NCBI GenBank assembly: GCA_003574845.1
Contig: NDHY01000006.1
Coordinates: 1-58,174, forward strand
Length of the DNA: 58,174 nucleotides
Direction of reading: 5' to 3'
From: a candidate division NPL-UPA2 bacterium Unc8
Lineage (GTDB): Bacteria > NPL-UPA2
The position numbers and the translations under genes are program-made. The notes beneath the pieces were generated by a model. It was not told the origin of the DNA, did not search any database, and worked only from the letters and a program-made list of their open reading frames with translations. Shown here piece after piece: positions 1 to 9,086 of this stretch; the stretch's first letter is position 1; every line of letters starts with the position of its first letter.

Positions 1-84
1 ACAGACAGGAAAGATTTCCCCAAACCCAGTCCTCTAATCAATTTTTATAGGGCTAACGAGATTGTTTTTGTATAGAATAAAATT

Positions 85-1203
85 ATGAAAAAAATAATAG
101 TAGTTCTTACTGCTCTTGCCTTAATTTCATTTACTGTTGGTTGCAACGGGCAAAACATAAATGCAGTAATAACATTTGATTGCCTTAATGGTTTCATCAA
201 GCAAGAAATGGAGTCGAAAAGAATACCCGGCTTATCTGCTAGCATTATAAAAGATGATGAAATAATATGGGTAAATTCATTTGGATACGCAAATATAGCT
301 AACCAGATAAAAGTTTCTGGGGAAACTATATTTATGGTGGCTTCAGTATCAAAGCCGGTTGTGGCAACTGCAATTATGCAATTATATGAAAAAGGGAGGC
401 TTGATTTAGATGATAATGTCAATGATTATTTGCCATTTCAGGTTATAAACCCGAATTACCCGAATGAACATATTACCTTCAGGATGCTACTTGCCCATAC
501 CTCCAGTATAAATGATAATGATTACGAGGTTTATAGCTGGGGCAAAGATTCCCCCGTCGCTTTAGGCGATTTTCTACGCGATTATTTTGTGCCTGGTGGC
601 GAGCACTATTCAGAAGTAGAAAATTTTCATAAAAGTAAACCGGGCACTTATTACGATTATTCCAATGTTGGCTTTGCTCTCCTGGGATATTTAGTTGAAA
701 ACATTTCAGGCAAGCCCTTTGATGAGTATTGTAAAGAAAACATATTTATTCCATTGGGAATGACCAGCACTGCATGGAAATTAAAAGATATTGACATCAG
801 CCGAAAAGCAGTTCCTTACAATACAGATTGGCAGCCATATCAACACTATACTTTTGCCGATTATCCAGCCGGGCAATTAATGACAACAATTAATGATATT
901 TCAAATTTCTTATTGGCATATATACGGGGCGGCGCCATCAATGGCAGGCAGTTGCTGCTGAGTTCAACTATTGAATTAATGAAAGACAGGCAGTTTACCG
1001 AAGTGCAGAACGTATTTGGGCTTGGATGGTATTATGATTCAAGAATTGGTCAGGAATTATTTGGGCATATAGGAATAGAAATGGGAATCAGGACTGTTAT
1101 GTTTTTTAACCCTGAAACAAATATAGGCGGCATAATCCTCTCCAATGGAGAAGATGTTGATTTATTTCCAATATTGGAGCAAATGTTTAAAGCAACTAAA
1201 TAA
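85..1203 (+). CDS. Beta-lactamase-fold serine hydrolase, predicted lipoprotein
   Basis: This 372-residue protein belongs to the serine beta-lactamase/penicillin-binding family (class C, esterase-like). Residues 1-19 form a hydrophobic signal peptide ending in a lipobox with Cys20, so it is probably a lipid-anchored exported protein. The SxxK motif is S87-V-S-K90 and the second motif is Y192-S-N194; a His-Ile-Gly sequence near residue 330 may be the third motif. The family includes beta-lactamases, D-amino peptidases and esterases, and the substrate cannot be told from sequence. The ATG at 85 is preceded by AT-rich sequence without a clear Shine-Dalgarno. The gene is more AT-rich than the metabolic genes downstream and has no evident functional link to them. 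Confidence 0.85.
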   Translation: MKKIIVVLTALALISFTVGCNGQNINAVITFDCLNGFIKQEMESKRIPGLSASIIKDDEIIWVNSFGYANIANQIKVSGETIFMVASVSKPVVATAIMQLYEKGRLDLDDNVNDYLPFQVINPNYPNEHITFRMLLAHTSSINDNDYEVYSWGKDSPVALGDFLRDYFVPGGEHYSEVENFHKSKPGTYYDYSNVGFALLGYLVENISGKPFDEYCKENIFIPLGMTSTAWKLKDIDISRKAVPYNTDWQPYQHYTFADYPAGQLMTTINDISNFLLAYIRGGAINGRQLLLSSTIELMKDRQFTEVQNVFGLGWYYDSRIGQELFGHIGIEMGIRTVMFFNPETNIGGIILSNGEDVDLFPILEQMFKATK

Positions 1204-1240
1204 AAATACATTTGTTGACTGATTTTCCCTGAACGGAACG

Positions 1241-2230
1241 ATGAGACATATTATACAAAACTACAAGCATTATCCGGGCTATCATTGTGGTTCTTCAGGG
1301 CTCAGAAACCTCCTGAGTTACTGTGGATGTAACATAAGTGAAGATATGGTCATAGGTCTGGGTGAGGCTCCGTCTTTTTATTATTTTTCAGATCGTTCTT
1401 TTGACCCTGTCAAGATTATTCATACCAGATTTGGATTTTTTGAAGAAACTTTTATCAAGAACACCGGGCTTCCCTTCATGATTGAGTCCGGGTTAGAGAA
1501 TGCTGAATCGTGGCTTGCTGTAAAGGATTATATTAGAGTTGATATACCTGTAATGGCGAGGACAGATATTTTCTACCTCCCTTACTTTGATACAAAAGTT
1601 CATTTTAATGGGCATATAGTTGTTGTTTGGGGATTTGATGAAGAAAATAATGAGGTTTACCTTTCAGATACACTAAGACCGGAGGCTCAGACAGTCAGCA
1701 TAACCGACCTCATTCTGGCAAGTGCGAGTGAGACCCCGCCATATATGAAGAAAAATATAATCTTTACAATTAATAAAAGGATAAATAAAAGCGACATAGA
1801 CATAGTCAGGGTTGCTATCTCTGCCATCCGCTCGTGGGGAGAAAGGCATATTATGAGTGGTGTGGGCATTCAGTCCCTCAAAAATCTAAGAGAAGACCTT
1901 CCAGCGTGGGAAGATGTTGAATCAAGGTCGTGGTGCGAGAGATTTGCTTACCAGCAGATTGAAAAAAGAGGCACCGGAGGCGCTGCTTTTCGTATGCCCT
2001 ACTTAGGATTTTTAGAAGAGTTGAGAGCATACATAAAAGATGCTTCTCTTGATGAGGTTATAGGGCTTTTTTCAAAAAATGTCAAAGTCTGGCACCGACT
2101 CGCTGCTCTTTTTAAGGAAAAAAGTGAAGGCAACTTAAAGGATTATCTTGAGATTACCAGAGTTTTGGAGAATATAATAGAATTGGAGTCAAAAGCAGCA
2201 GAAGTCTGCCGTAATTTTAAAAGGAGGTGA
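1241..2230 (+). CDS. BtrH N-terminal domain / DUF4872-type protein
   Basis: The 329-residue product resembles proteins with a BtrH_N domain followed by DUF4872. BtrH is the acyltransferase that transfers an ACP-bound side chain in butirosin biosynthesis. The N-terminal half has the layout of a papain-like fold: Cys16 in HCGSSG, His125 in HFNGH followed by a hydrophobic strand, and Asp143 in LSDT. The C-terminal half (about 185-329) is mostly helical. No acyl carrier protein or antibiotic gene is nearby, so an aminoglycoside role is not supported. Its stop lies inside the Shine-Dalgarno of the following MaoC-like gene, which suggests co-transcription with the CoA-ester cluster. Family assignment is by recognition; the reaction is unknown. 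Confidence 0.65.
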   Translation: MRHIIQNYKHYPGYHCGSSGLRNLLSYCGCNISEDMVIGLGEAPSFYYFSDRSFDPVKIIHTRFGFFEETFIKNTGLPFMIESGLENAESWLAVKDYIRVDIPVMARTDIFYLPYFDTKVHFNGHIVVVWGFDEENNEVYLSDTLRPEAQTVSITDLILASASETPPYMKKNIIFTINKRINKSDIDIVRVAISAIRSWGERHIMSGVGIQSLKNLREDLPAWEDVESRSWCERFAYQQIEKRGTGGAAFRMPYLGFLEELRAYIKDASLDEVIGLFSKNVKVWHRLAALFKEKSEGNLKDYLEITRVLENIIELESKAAEVCRNFKRR

Positions 2231-2237
2231 TTTTAAA

Positions 2238-2672
2238 GTGATAGACCCTAAATTTATAGGCAGGAAGTACTCTCCTATGACTTATGAGGTGTGTAAGGAG
2301 AAAATAAAGGAATATGCCCGGGCAGTGGGCGACTTGAATCCTCTCTATTTGGATGAGGAACAGGCTAAAAGTTCGCAGTATGGCAGGATTATTGCCCCTC
2401 CCCTTTTTGCAGCTATCTATGCCAGGGAAGTGCTGGAAAATTGGGTTCTTGATTCAGAGCTGTCTCTAAATCTGCCGATGATAGTTCATGGTGAGCAGGA
2501 GTTTGAGTTTTTTAAAGTAGTCAAAGCTGGAGATGTAATTGCTACTGAAGGACGTATAGCAGAAATCTATGAAAAGAAAGGGCTGAATTTTATATCGCTG
2601 GAGACTATTTCCATAAATCAACAGGGAGAGGTAGTTACCAGAGCAGTCTGGAGGATGGTTATCAGGAGGTAA
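2238..2672 (+). CDS. MaoC-like hot-dog protein, non-catalytic half (FAS1-type dehydratase domain)
   Basis: The 144-residue protein is a MaoC/hot-dog domain of the N-terminal FAS1-like dehydratase type. The start is GTG at 2238, supported by a strong AAAAGGAGG about 10 nt upstream. At the position where catalytic MaoC hydratases have Asp-x4-His, this protein has D-L-N-P-L-Y, so the catalytic His is replaced by Tyr. It is followed 3 nt later by a second MaoC protein that keeps the motif. Such pairs typically form a heterodimeric enoyl-CoA hydratase or 3-hydroxyacyl dehydratase in which one subunit shapes the acyl pocket and the other does the chemistry. I infer that arrangement here. Confidence 0.8.
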   Translation: MIDPKFIGRKYSPMTYEVCKEKIKEYARAVGDLNPLYLDEEQAKSSQYGRIIAPPLFAAIYAREVLENWVLDSELSLNLPMIVHGEQEFEFFKVVKAGDVIATEGRIAEIYEKKGLNFISLETISINQQGEVVTRAVWRMVIRR

Positions 2673-2675
2673 ACG

Positions 2676-3077
2676 ATGATTAAGACTAAGGATGTAAAGG
2701 TAGGTGACTCAATTCCCCCTTTGCGAAAGGATGTGGGAAAATATCAGCCGATACTCTATGCAGGAGCCTCGGGGGATTTTAATCCAATTCACATAGACCC
2801 GGAGTGGGGAAAAACCGTTGGTTTGGGAGGAAATATCCTGCATGGGCTCTGTACCATGGCATTTGTTTCTCAGATGAACATTGATTGGCTGGGAGACCCC
2901 GGCCGACTTAAAAAACTTAAGGTACGTTTTGTTAGCCCGGTAAAGCCGGAGGATACAATTACGATAGAAGGGAAGGTGGTCGGAAAAGAAGGAGATGCAA
3001 TTAAGTGCGAAATGTCGGTGAAAAATCAAGAGGGCACAGAAGTAATGATAAATGTAGCCTCTGAGGCAAAACTATGA
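2676..3077 (+). CDS. MaoC-like (R)-specific enoyl-CoA hydratase, catalytic subunit
   Basis: The 133-residue hot-dog protein has the hydratase motif Asp34-x4-His39 (GDFNPIHID) and the usual downstream GNILHG helix start. It would add water to an enoyl-CoA, or dehydrate 3-hydroxyacyl-CoA, with (R) stereochemistry. Its partner is the MaoC-like subunit just upstream. The stop overlaps the ATG of the CoA transferase (ATGA at 3074-3077), a sign of translational coupling. Pairing an (R)-hydratase with an SDR further down (15.9 kb) would give an alternative to the (S)-specific hydratase/dehydrogenase of the FadN-like protein in the same cluster. Confidence 0.85.
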   Translation: MIKTKDVKVGDSIPPLRKDVGKYQPILYAGASGDFNPIHIDPEWGKTVGLGGNILHGLCTMAFVSQMNIDWLGDPGRLKKLKVRFVSPVKPEDTITIEGKVVGKEGDAIKCEMSVKNQEGTEVMINVASEAKL

Positions 3078-4253
3078 CCGCACCTTTAGAAGGAATTAAG
3101 ATTCTGGACCTGACGCGGCTGCTGCCTGGAGCATTCTGTTCAATGATATTAGCAGACTTAGGGGCAGATGTACTCAAGATTGAGGAGCCAGGGAGAGGGG
3201 ATTATGCAAGATGGCTTCCACCTTTTATAAAAAAAGAAAGTTCCAATTTCCTATCTATCAATCGCAACAAAAAAAGCATGATATTGGACCTGAAGCGCGA
3301 AAAGGGGAAAGAAATCTTTCTCAGGCTGGTTAAAGAGCATGATGTTGTTCTGGAAAGTTTCAGGCCAGGGACAATGGACCGTCTTGGGGTCGGCTATGGG
3401 GAGGCAAAAAAGATTAATCCCATGATTATCTTTTGTGCTATCTCTGGCTATGGCCAGGATGGTCCCTACAAAGATATGGTTGGGCATGATATAAACTATC
3501 TCGGAGTTGCCGGAATCCTGGGTATAACTGGTAGCTCTGATGGAACTCCTGTTATCCCTGGAGTGCAGATTGGAGATATCGGGGGTGGAAGCTTAATGGC
3601 AGCTATCGCTATTTTAGGAGCCATCGTTGCCCGGGAAAGAATAAAAAAGGGACAGTTTATTGATATATCTATGACAGATGGGGCTATTTCATGGTTATCC
3701 ATCCACGCTGGCAAATATTTCGCCGATAAGCTAATCCCAACACCGGGAAAGATGCTTTTGAGTGGAGAATTTCCTTGCTATCAAGTCTATCCCACTAAAG
3801 ACAAGAGGTATATCACCGTTGGTGCACTGGAGCCAAAATTCTGGCGGAATCTCTGCCTTGCCATAAGTAGAGAGGACTTGATAGTGCATCAATTTGCTGC
3901 TGGTGAGGAAGGAGAGGGAGTAACGAAGGAAATTCAAGATATCTTTCTTGCCAAAACCCAAAAGGAATGGCTGGAAACTTTTGAAGGGCTTGAGGTCTGT
4001 TGTGGTCCAGTCAATACTCTTGAGGAAGTCTTCTCTGATTCTCAATGTACTTCATCGGGAGATGCTTGCTGAGATTGAGCATCCCACTGAAGGAAAAATC
4101 AAACAGATTGGAATCCCGATGAAGTTTTCTGAAACCCCGGGCAGGATTAAAGCTCCACCCCCTGGTTTTGGTGAGCACACCGAGATGGTTCTTAAGACGC
4201 TAAAATTTACCAGGGAGGAAATTGAGAAATTAAAAGAGGAAAAAATTATATAA
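3074..4253 (+). pseudogene. Class III CoA transferase (CaiB/BaiF family), frameshifted
   Basis: The first 320 or so codons encode a CaiB/BaiF-type CoA transferase that would move CoA from a donor thioester to a carboxylic acid. The catalytic aspartate is probably Asp139 in VGHDINYLG. The reading frame breaks near 4046: after a Ser-Asp-Ser-Gln stretch the frame runs to a stop at 4072, while the expected continuation (VLHREMLAEIEHP and the C-terminal tail) lies in another frame and ends at 4253. A single extra T at about 4046 explains the shift. Full length would be near 392 residues, normal for the family. This is a decaying gene or a sequencing error; the other lesions in the cluster slightly favour decay. 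Confidence 0.8.
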
Positions 4254-5206
4254 AACCTATAGCAAACATATGCCAGATAAGGCTTCCTCTTCCTTTTGCG
4301 CTTGACCACATCAACTGTTATGCAATTAAGGGGAATACAGGGTGGAGCCTAATTGATACCGGGCTCAATTACCAGCCCTCACAGATAGCATGGAAAGAGG
4401 CGCTTGCCGGACACGAGATAGCTCTTGATAACATTAAGGCTATTTATCTTACTCATTATCATCCCGACCACTTCGGGTGCGCTGGCTGGCTGCAAAAGCC
4501 TTCAGGGGCATCGGTGTTTATCTCATCAACGGATGAGAAAAGAGCGAAGCGCGTCTGGTTAAACTACCGGGGCGGAGACGATATTTACTCTGCCTTTTTT
4601 CTAAGATGCGGTCTGCCGCCACAGGAAATTAGTGAGATAGTTAACCACATGCAGCTCATTCTTCCCTTTGTACAGCCGTATCCTGAGCTGAAGACGGTAG
4701 AGGAAGGAGAGCTTATAACCCTGGGAGATGATAGATATGTAGCTATTCACACCCCCGGCCACTCTGATGGTCATCTCTGCTTTTATTGCAAGGAAAATGG
4801 TGTTATGTTTTCTGGTGACCATCTACTTCCTCACATCACTTCTAATATCAGTCTCTGGCCGGGAGCTGCCTCTGACCCGTTAAGTGACTATCTTTCCTCC
4901 CTGAAAAAAGTAAAGACTCTTAATTCAAAATTAGTTTTGCCGGCGCATGGCTCCTCTTTTACAAATGCCGGGGAAAGAGTTAGTGAGCTTGAGGAGCACC
5001 ACCACCAGCGGTTAAAAAAAATCCTCTCTCTTGCTCGAAGCGGAGCCACTGCCTATGAGATTTGTCTGAGGCTCTTTGGAGAAGACCTCCCCCTTCAGGA
5101 AAAGCGGTTCGCTCTGGGAGAGACCCTTGCCCATCTGGTATACCTTCAGAGAAGGTGCAAATTAGAGTGTAGAGCAAGGAACGGAGTTACTTACTATTCA
5201 AATTAA
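4250..5206 (+). CDS. Metallo-beta-lactamase-fold hydrolase; canonical start codon missing
   Basis: The protein is an MBL-fold hydrolase of the type often found beside acyl-CoA genes. The first ATG in frame is at 4514, but the metal-binding motif THYHPDH is encoded upstream at about 4449-4469, and a typical N-terminus (ICQIRLPLPF, then a Cys-Tyr-Ala-Ile strand) precedes it. The true start must therefore lie near 4250. No ATG, GTG or TTG exists in frame there. The codon at 4250-4252 is ATA, exactly where an ATG would overlap the CoA transferase stop as ATGA, so one G-to-A change may have removed the start. Other motifs are HTPGHSDGH, FSGDH and LPAHGS. It may be expressed weakly from ATA, or be dead. 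Confidence 0.7.
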   Translation: MKPIANICQIRLPLPFALDHINCYAIKGNTGWSLIDTGLNYQPSQIAWKEALAGHEIALDNIKAIYLTHYHPDHFGCAGWLQKPSGASVFISSTDEKRAKRVWLNYRGGDDIYSAFFLRCGLPPQEISEIVNHMQLILPFVQPYPELKTVEEGELITLGDDRYVAIHTPGHSDGHLCFYCKENGVMFSGDHLLPHITSNISLWPGAASDPLSDYLSSLKKVKTLNSKLVLPAHGSSFTNAGERVSELEEHHHQRLKKILSLARSGATAYEICLRLFGEDLPLQEKRFALGETLAHLVYLQRRCKLECRARNGVTYYSN

Positions 5207-5268
5207 TTCAATTTTATTTTATTGAGAGGAAAGCTGTTGAGATTAGCGAGGATGGGTAATTTAATTTT

Positions 5269-5297
5269 TTGACAAACTGGAAGATATTTACTGTATT
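5269..5297 (+). promoter_or_regulatory. Candidate sigma-70-type promoter
   Basis: TTGACA at 5269-5274 is followed by a 17-nt spacer and TGTATT at 5292-5297. It lies in the 215-nt gap between the MBL gene and the FadN-like gene, in the right orientation for the latter, which starts about 125 nt downstream after a GGAG at 5412. The rest of the gap shows no other structure that I can recognise. Confidence 0.45.
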
Positions 5298-5421
5298 GTC
5301 TAAACTGTGGTTAAAGATGCCTAACCCAACCTGGAGTTTCAAAATGCAAAAGTGCCCGTGTCTCTAATGTCTGAATTGCATAGAAATCTGTGTAATCAGA
5401 TTTATATATAAGGAGATTCAT

Positions 5422-7854
5422 ATGAAGAGGAAAATAAGGAAAGTGGCAGTGCTTGGCGCAGGTGTGATGGGGAGTGGGATAGCTGCCCATCTGGCAAATG
5501 CAGACATTCCTACCTGTCTTTTGGACATTGTCCCGAAGGAACTTAGCGAAGAGGATGTGAAGAAAGGATTAACCAAGGAAAGCCCTGCCTTCAGGAACAA
5601 ATTTGCGTTAATGGGCATAGAGAATGCGCTAAAGGCAAGACCGGCCGCATTCTATGTGCCAGAAGATGCCAGGCTCATTACCCCGGGCAATTTTGACGAC
5701 CATATGCACTGGTTGCAAGAAGCGGATTGGATTATTGAAGTGGTAATGGAGAATCTGGAGATAAAGAAGGGGTTATTCAAAAAAGTTGAAGAGGTCAGGA
5801 AACCAGGAGCTATTGTTAGCACTAATACCTTAGGAATATCAATAGATGCGATGTCCGAGGAATTATCAGAGGAGTTCAGAGAGCATTTTTTGGGAACCCA
5901 TTTTTTCAACCCACCAAGGTATATGAGGCTCATTGAGCTCATTGAAGGAAAATCTACTAAGAAAGAGATATTGTCCTTTATGACAGACTTCTGCGAATGG
6001 AGACTGGGTAAGGGGGTTGTCTTTGCTAAAGATACTCCAAACTTTATTGCCAATAGAATTGGTGCCTATGGCATAATAACAGTTATGAGAACTATGGTAG
6101 AAGATGGTTATACCGTAGAAGAAGTTGATGCGATAACAGGTCCTGCCATGGGAAGGCCAAAGAGTGCAACTTTTAGAACAGCCGACCTTGTTGGTCTGGA
6201 TGTTTTTGCTCATGTAGCAAAGAATGTATATGACAACATAGAAGATGAAAATGAAAAAAAAGAATTCGTCGTTCCAGAACTTATAACCAAGATGGTGGAA
6301 ATGGGTCTTCTTGGTGAGAAGGTAAAGCAGGGATTTTACAAAAAGGTAAAAACAGAAGAAGGTTCTGAAATATATTCACTGGACTACAATACTATGGATT
6401 ATATTCCGTGCAGGAAAGTAGATTTTCCTTCTCTTAAGGATATCAAGCGGATGGAAGGACTTGCAAAGAAATTAAAGACTCTGGTTTACTGCGAAGATAG
6501 AGCGGGTCAGTTTGCCTGGAAGGTAATGAAAGATGTGCTGCTTTACAGTGCCAGGAGAATTCCTGAGATAGCAGATGACATATTAAAAATAGATGAAGCT
6601 ATGAAATGGGGATTCAACTGGGAGCTTGGTCCCTTTGCAACCTGGGATGCCATAGGCGTCAAAGAATCTGTTGAGAGAATGGAGAAAGAAGGGGAAGAAA
6701 TACCGGAAAATGTAAAACAGATGCTCCTCTCGGGAAAGGAGCGATTCTACGAAAAGAAAGATGGGAAATCCTGTTACTTTGACTTTAAGAAATCAGACTA
6801 TGAGGAGATTGAAGAAAAGTCACAAATTATTATTCTTCCTTCCCTGAAAGAAAGAGAAAAACTGATTAAGTCCAATTCTGAGGCAAGCTTAATTGATCTG
6901 GGAGACGGAGTTGCCTGCCTGGAATTCCATTCTCCAATAAATTCCATTGGAGCTGAGTTGACTGATATGATGAGCTACAGTGTAGGAGAGGTAGAGGAGA
7001 ACTTTGAAGGACTCCTTATCGGCAACCATGGCCGCAACTTCTGTGTGGGAGCAAATTTAATGCTTCTTCTTATGGGAGCCCAAAGTCAACAGTGGGAGCA
7101 AATACGATTTATGGTGCAACAACTTCAGGGCGCTCTCATGCGGCTCAAGTGATCAGAAAAACCGGTAGTGGCAGCTCCATCCGGCATGGCATTAGGCGGC
7201 GGATGTGAAATTTGCATGGCTGCCGGCAAGGTAAGAGCTTATGCTGAATCCTACATAGGACTGGTAGAGGTGGGAGTAGGGCTCATTCCTGCCGCGGGCG
7301 GCTGCAAGGAGTTGCTTCTAAGAAACATTGAATGGGCGCCTCTTGCAGTTCCCAGCGCATCTCCTGCGGGAATCCCACCTGACCTTATTCCCTATGTAGC
7401 GAGAGCCTTTGAAACTATCGCTATGGCAAAAGTGGCTACAAGCGCCAGGGATGCTCAGAGATTATGGTATCTAAGACAGCAGGATAAGTGGACAATGAAT
7501 CAGGATTACTTTCTGCACGATGCTAAAGAGACAGTGCTTGCTATGGTGAAGGAAGGATACCGTCCGTATCGGCCCAAAGATGATATCAGGATAACAAGCA
7601 GAACAGGCAGAGCGCTCCTTGAGCTCTCAATCTACACGATGAAAGAGGGGAGATATATATCTGACTATGATGCCCACATTGCCAAAAAACTCGCCTATGT
7701 ATTAACCGGCGGAGATTTGGACAAAAATACCCTGGTAAGCGAGAAATATCTATTGGAACTTGAAATGGAGGTGTTTATCTCGCTCTGTGGAGAGAAGAAG
7801 TCTCAGGACAGGATGAAGCATATATTACAGACCAACAAACCATTGAGGAATTAA
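5422..7854 (+). pseudogene. fadN: FadN-like 3-hydroxyacyl-CoA dehydrogenase / enoyl-CoA hydratase, interrupted by in-frame TGA
   Basis: The open frame of about 810 codons matches the two-domain FadN type (dehydrogenase first, hydratase second). The dehydrogenase NAD motif is GAGVMGSG near residue 11, with HFFNPPR about residue 155. The hydratase part has NFCVGANL before the break and GMALGGGCE after it. A TGA at 7150-7152 divides the gene; the same frame continues as SEKPVVAAPSG with no shift. The enzyme would catalyse the hydration and (S)-3-hydroxyacyl oxidation steps of beta-oxidation. The upstream piece (5422-7152) still encodes an intact dehydrogenase domain and might function alone. I see no selenocysteine signal after the TGA, so a nonsense mutation or base-call error is most likely. 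Confidence 0.85.
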
Positions 7855-7889
7855 ACTTTACCAGTGGGATGACAAAAGGAGTGGTAGAG

Positions 7890-9071
7890 ATGAGAGAAGC
7901 AGTTATAGTATCGGCAGTGAGGACGGCTATTGGAAGAGCACCAAGGGGAGCATTAAAAGATACGAGACCGGAGCATACTGCCTCGGAGGTTGTAGGAGAA
8001 GCTGTCAGAAGAGCCGATGGGTTGAGTTCAGAGGAGATAGATGATGTAATTCTCGGTTGTGCTTTTCCTGAAGCAGAGGCGGGAATGAATCTGGGTAAAA
8101 TCGTTGCCCTCAAAGCCGGATTTCCTAATTCGGTGCCTGGCGCTACTGTTAATAGATTTTGCTCCTCGGGGCTTGAAGCCATTGCCATTGCTTCGCAGAG
8201 GATTATGTGCGGATTTGCCGATGTGATAGTGGCAGGGGGGGGGTAGAGCATATAAGCTCTGTACCATTGGGAGGGAATAAAATGCTTCCAGACCCGGAAC
8301 TTATGGAAGACTTCCCCGAGGTGTATATAAACATGGGACTTACCGCAGAAAATGTGGCAAAAAAATATAATATAAGCAGAGAGGAACAGGACAGATTTGC
8401 TTTTGAAAGTCAACAAAAAGCAGATAAGGCATTAAAGGATAAGAAATTCACAGAGCAAATTCTGCCACTAAAGCTGACAAAGAGGAGCTTTAAAAATGGA
8501 AAGGCAGTGAAAAAAGAGATAATCTTTGACACAGATGAATCCGTAAGGCCTGATACTTCTATGGAGGCTCTATCAAAGCTAAGACCGGTTTTTCGCGCCA
8601 AAGGTACGGTGACTGCGGGAAATTCTTGCCCAATGAATGATGGGGCAGCGGCAGTAGTGATTACCTCAAGAGAAAAAGCCAGGGAGTTAGGATTGAAGCC
8701 GATGGGTGTATTCAGATCGTATGCTGTGGGTGGAGTTGCCCCTGAGTTAATGGGAATAGGGCCTGTAGTGGCTGTTCCCAAAACATTGAAGCATATAGGC
8801 ATCACTATAGATCAAGTTGACCTTATAGAGCTAAATGAGGCATTTGCCTCTCAATCGTTATATGTAGTCAAAACCCTGAGAATTGACCCGAATAAGTTAA
8901 ATGTAAACGGTGGTTCTATTGCTTTAGGACATCCATTAGGCTGCACCGGGGCATATCTGACTACAAAAACTGCTTTATGAGATGGAAAATAGAAAAGCAA
9001 GGTTTGGATTGATTACTATGTGTATTGGCGGCGGTATGGGAGCCGCAGGCGTATTTGAGAGAGAAGAATAG
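7890..9071 (+). pseudogene. Acetyl-CoA acyltransferase (thiolase), two frameshifts
   Basis: The start ATG at 7890 has AAAGGAG eight bases upstream. The protein is a degradative thiolase: nucleophile Cys91 in NRFCSSG, then the NEAFA and GHPLG motifs, and [10 protein letters not shown] with the second catalytic Cys. The frame is lost at a run of nine G (8235-8243), where seven G would restore VAGGVEHIS. It is lost again near 8978, where two bases appear missing before the ATGGAAAAT segment. The reconstructed gene ends at 9071 and would be about 393 residues, normal for the family. With the FadN-like and acyl-CoA dehydrogenase genes on either side, it would complete a beta-oxidation set if functional. 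Confidence 0.85.
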
Positions 9072-9086
9072 AGAAAGGAGGAAGCC

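Noticed and set aside
4514..5206. MBL hydrolase starting at the first ATG
   Set aside because: The HxHxDH metal motif is encoded upstream in the same frame, so this start would remove the active site.
7150..7152. TGA as selenocysteine or a reassigned codon in the FadN-like gene
   Set aside because: No selenocysteine-type hairpin is evident just after it, the site is not a redox position in the family, and TGA ends many other genes in the window normally.
8235..8243. Programmed frameshift in the thiolase
   Set aside because: Thiolases are not known to use one, no stimulatory structure is evident, and a second frameshift further on would still disrupt the protein.
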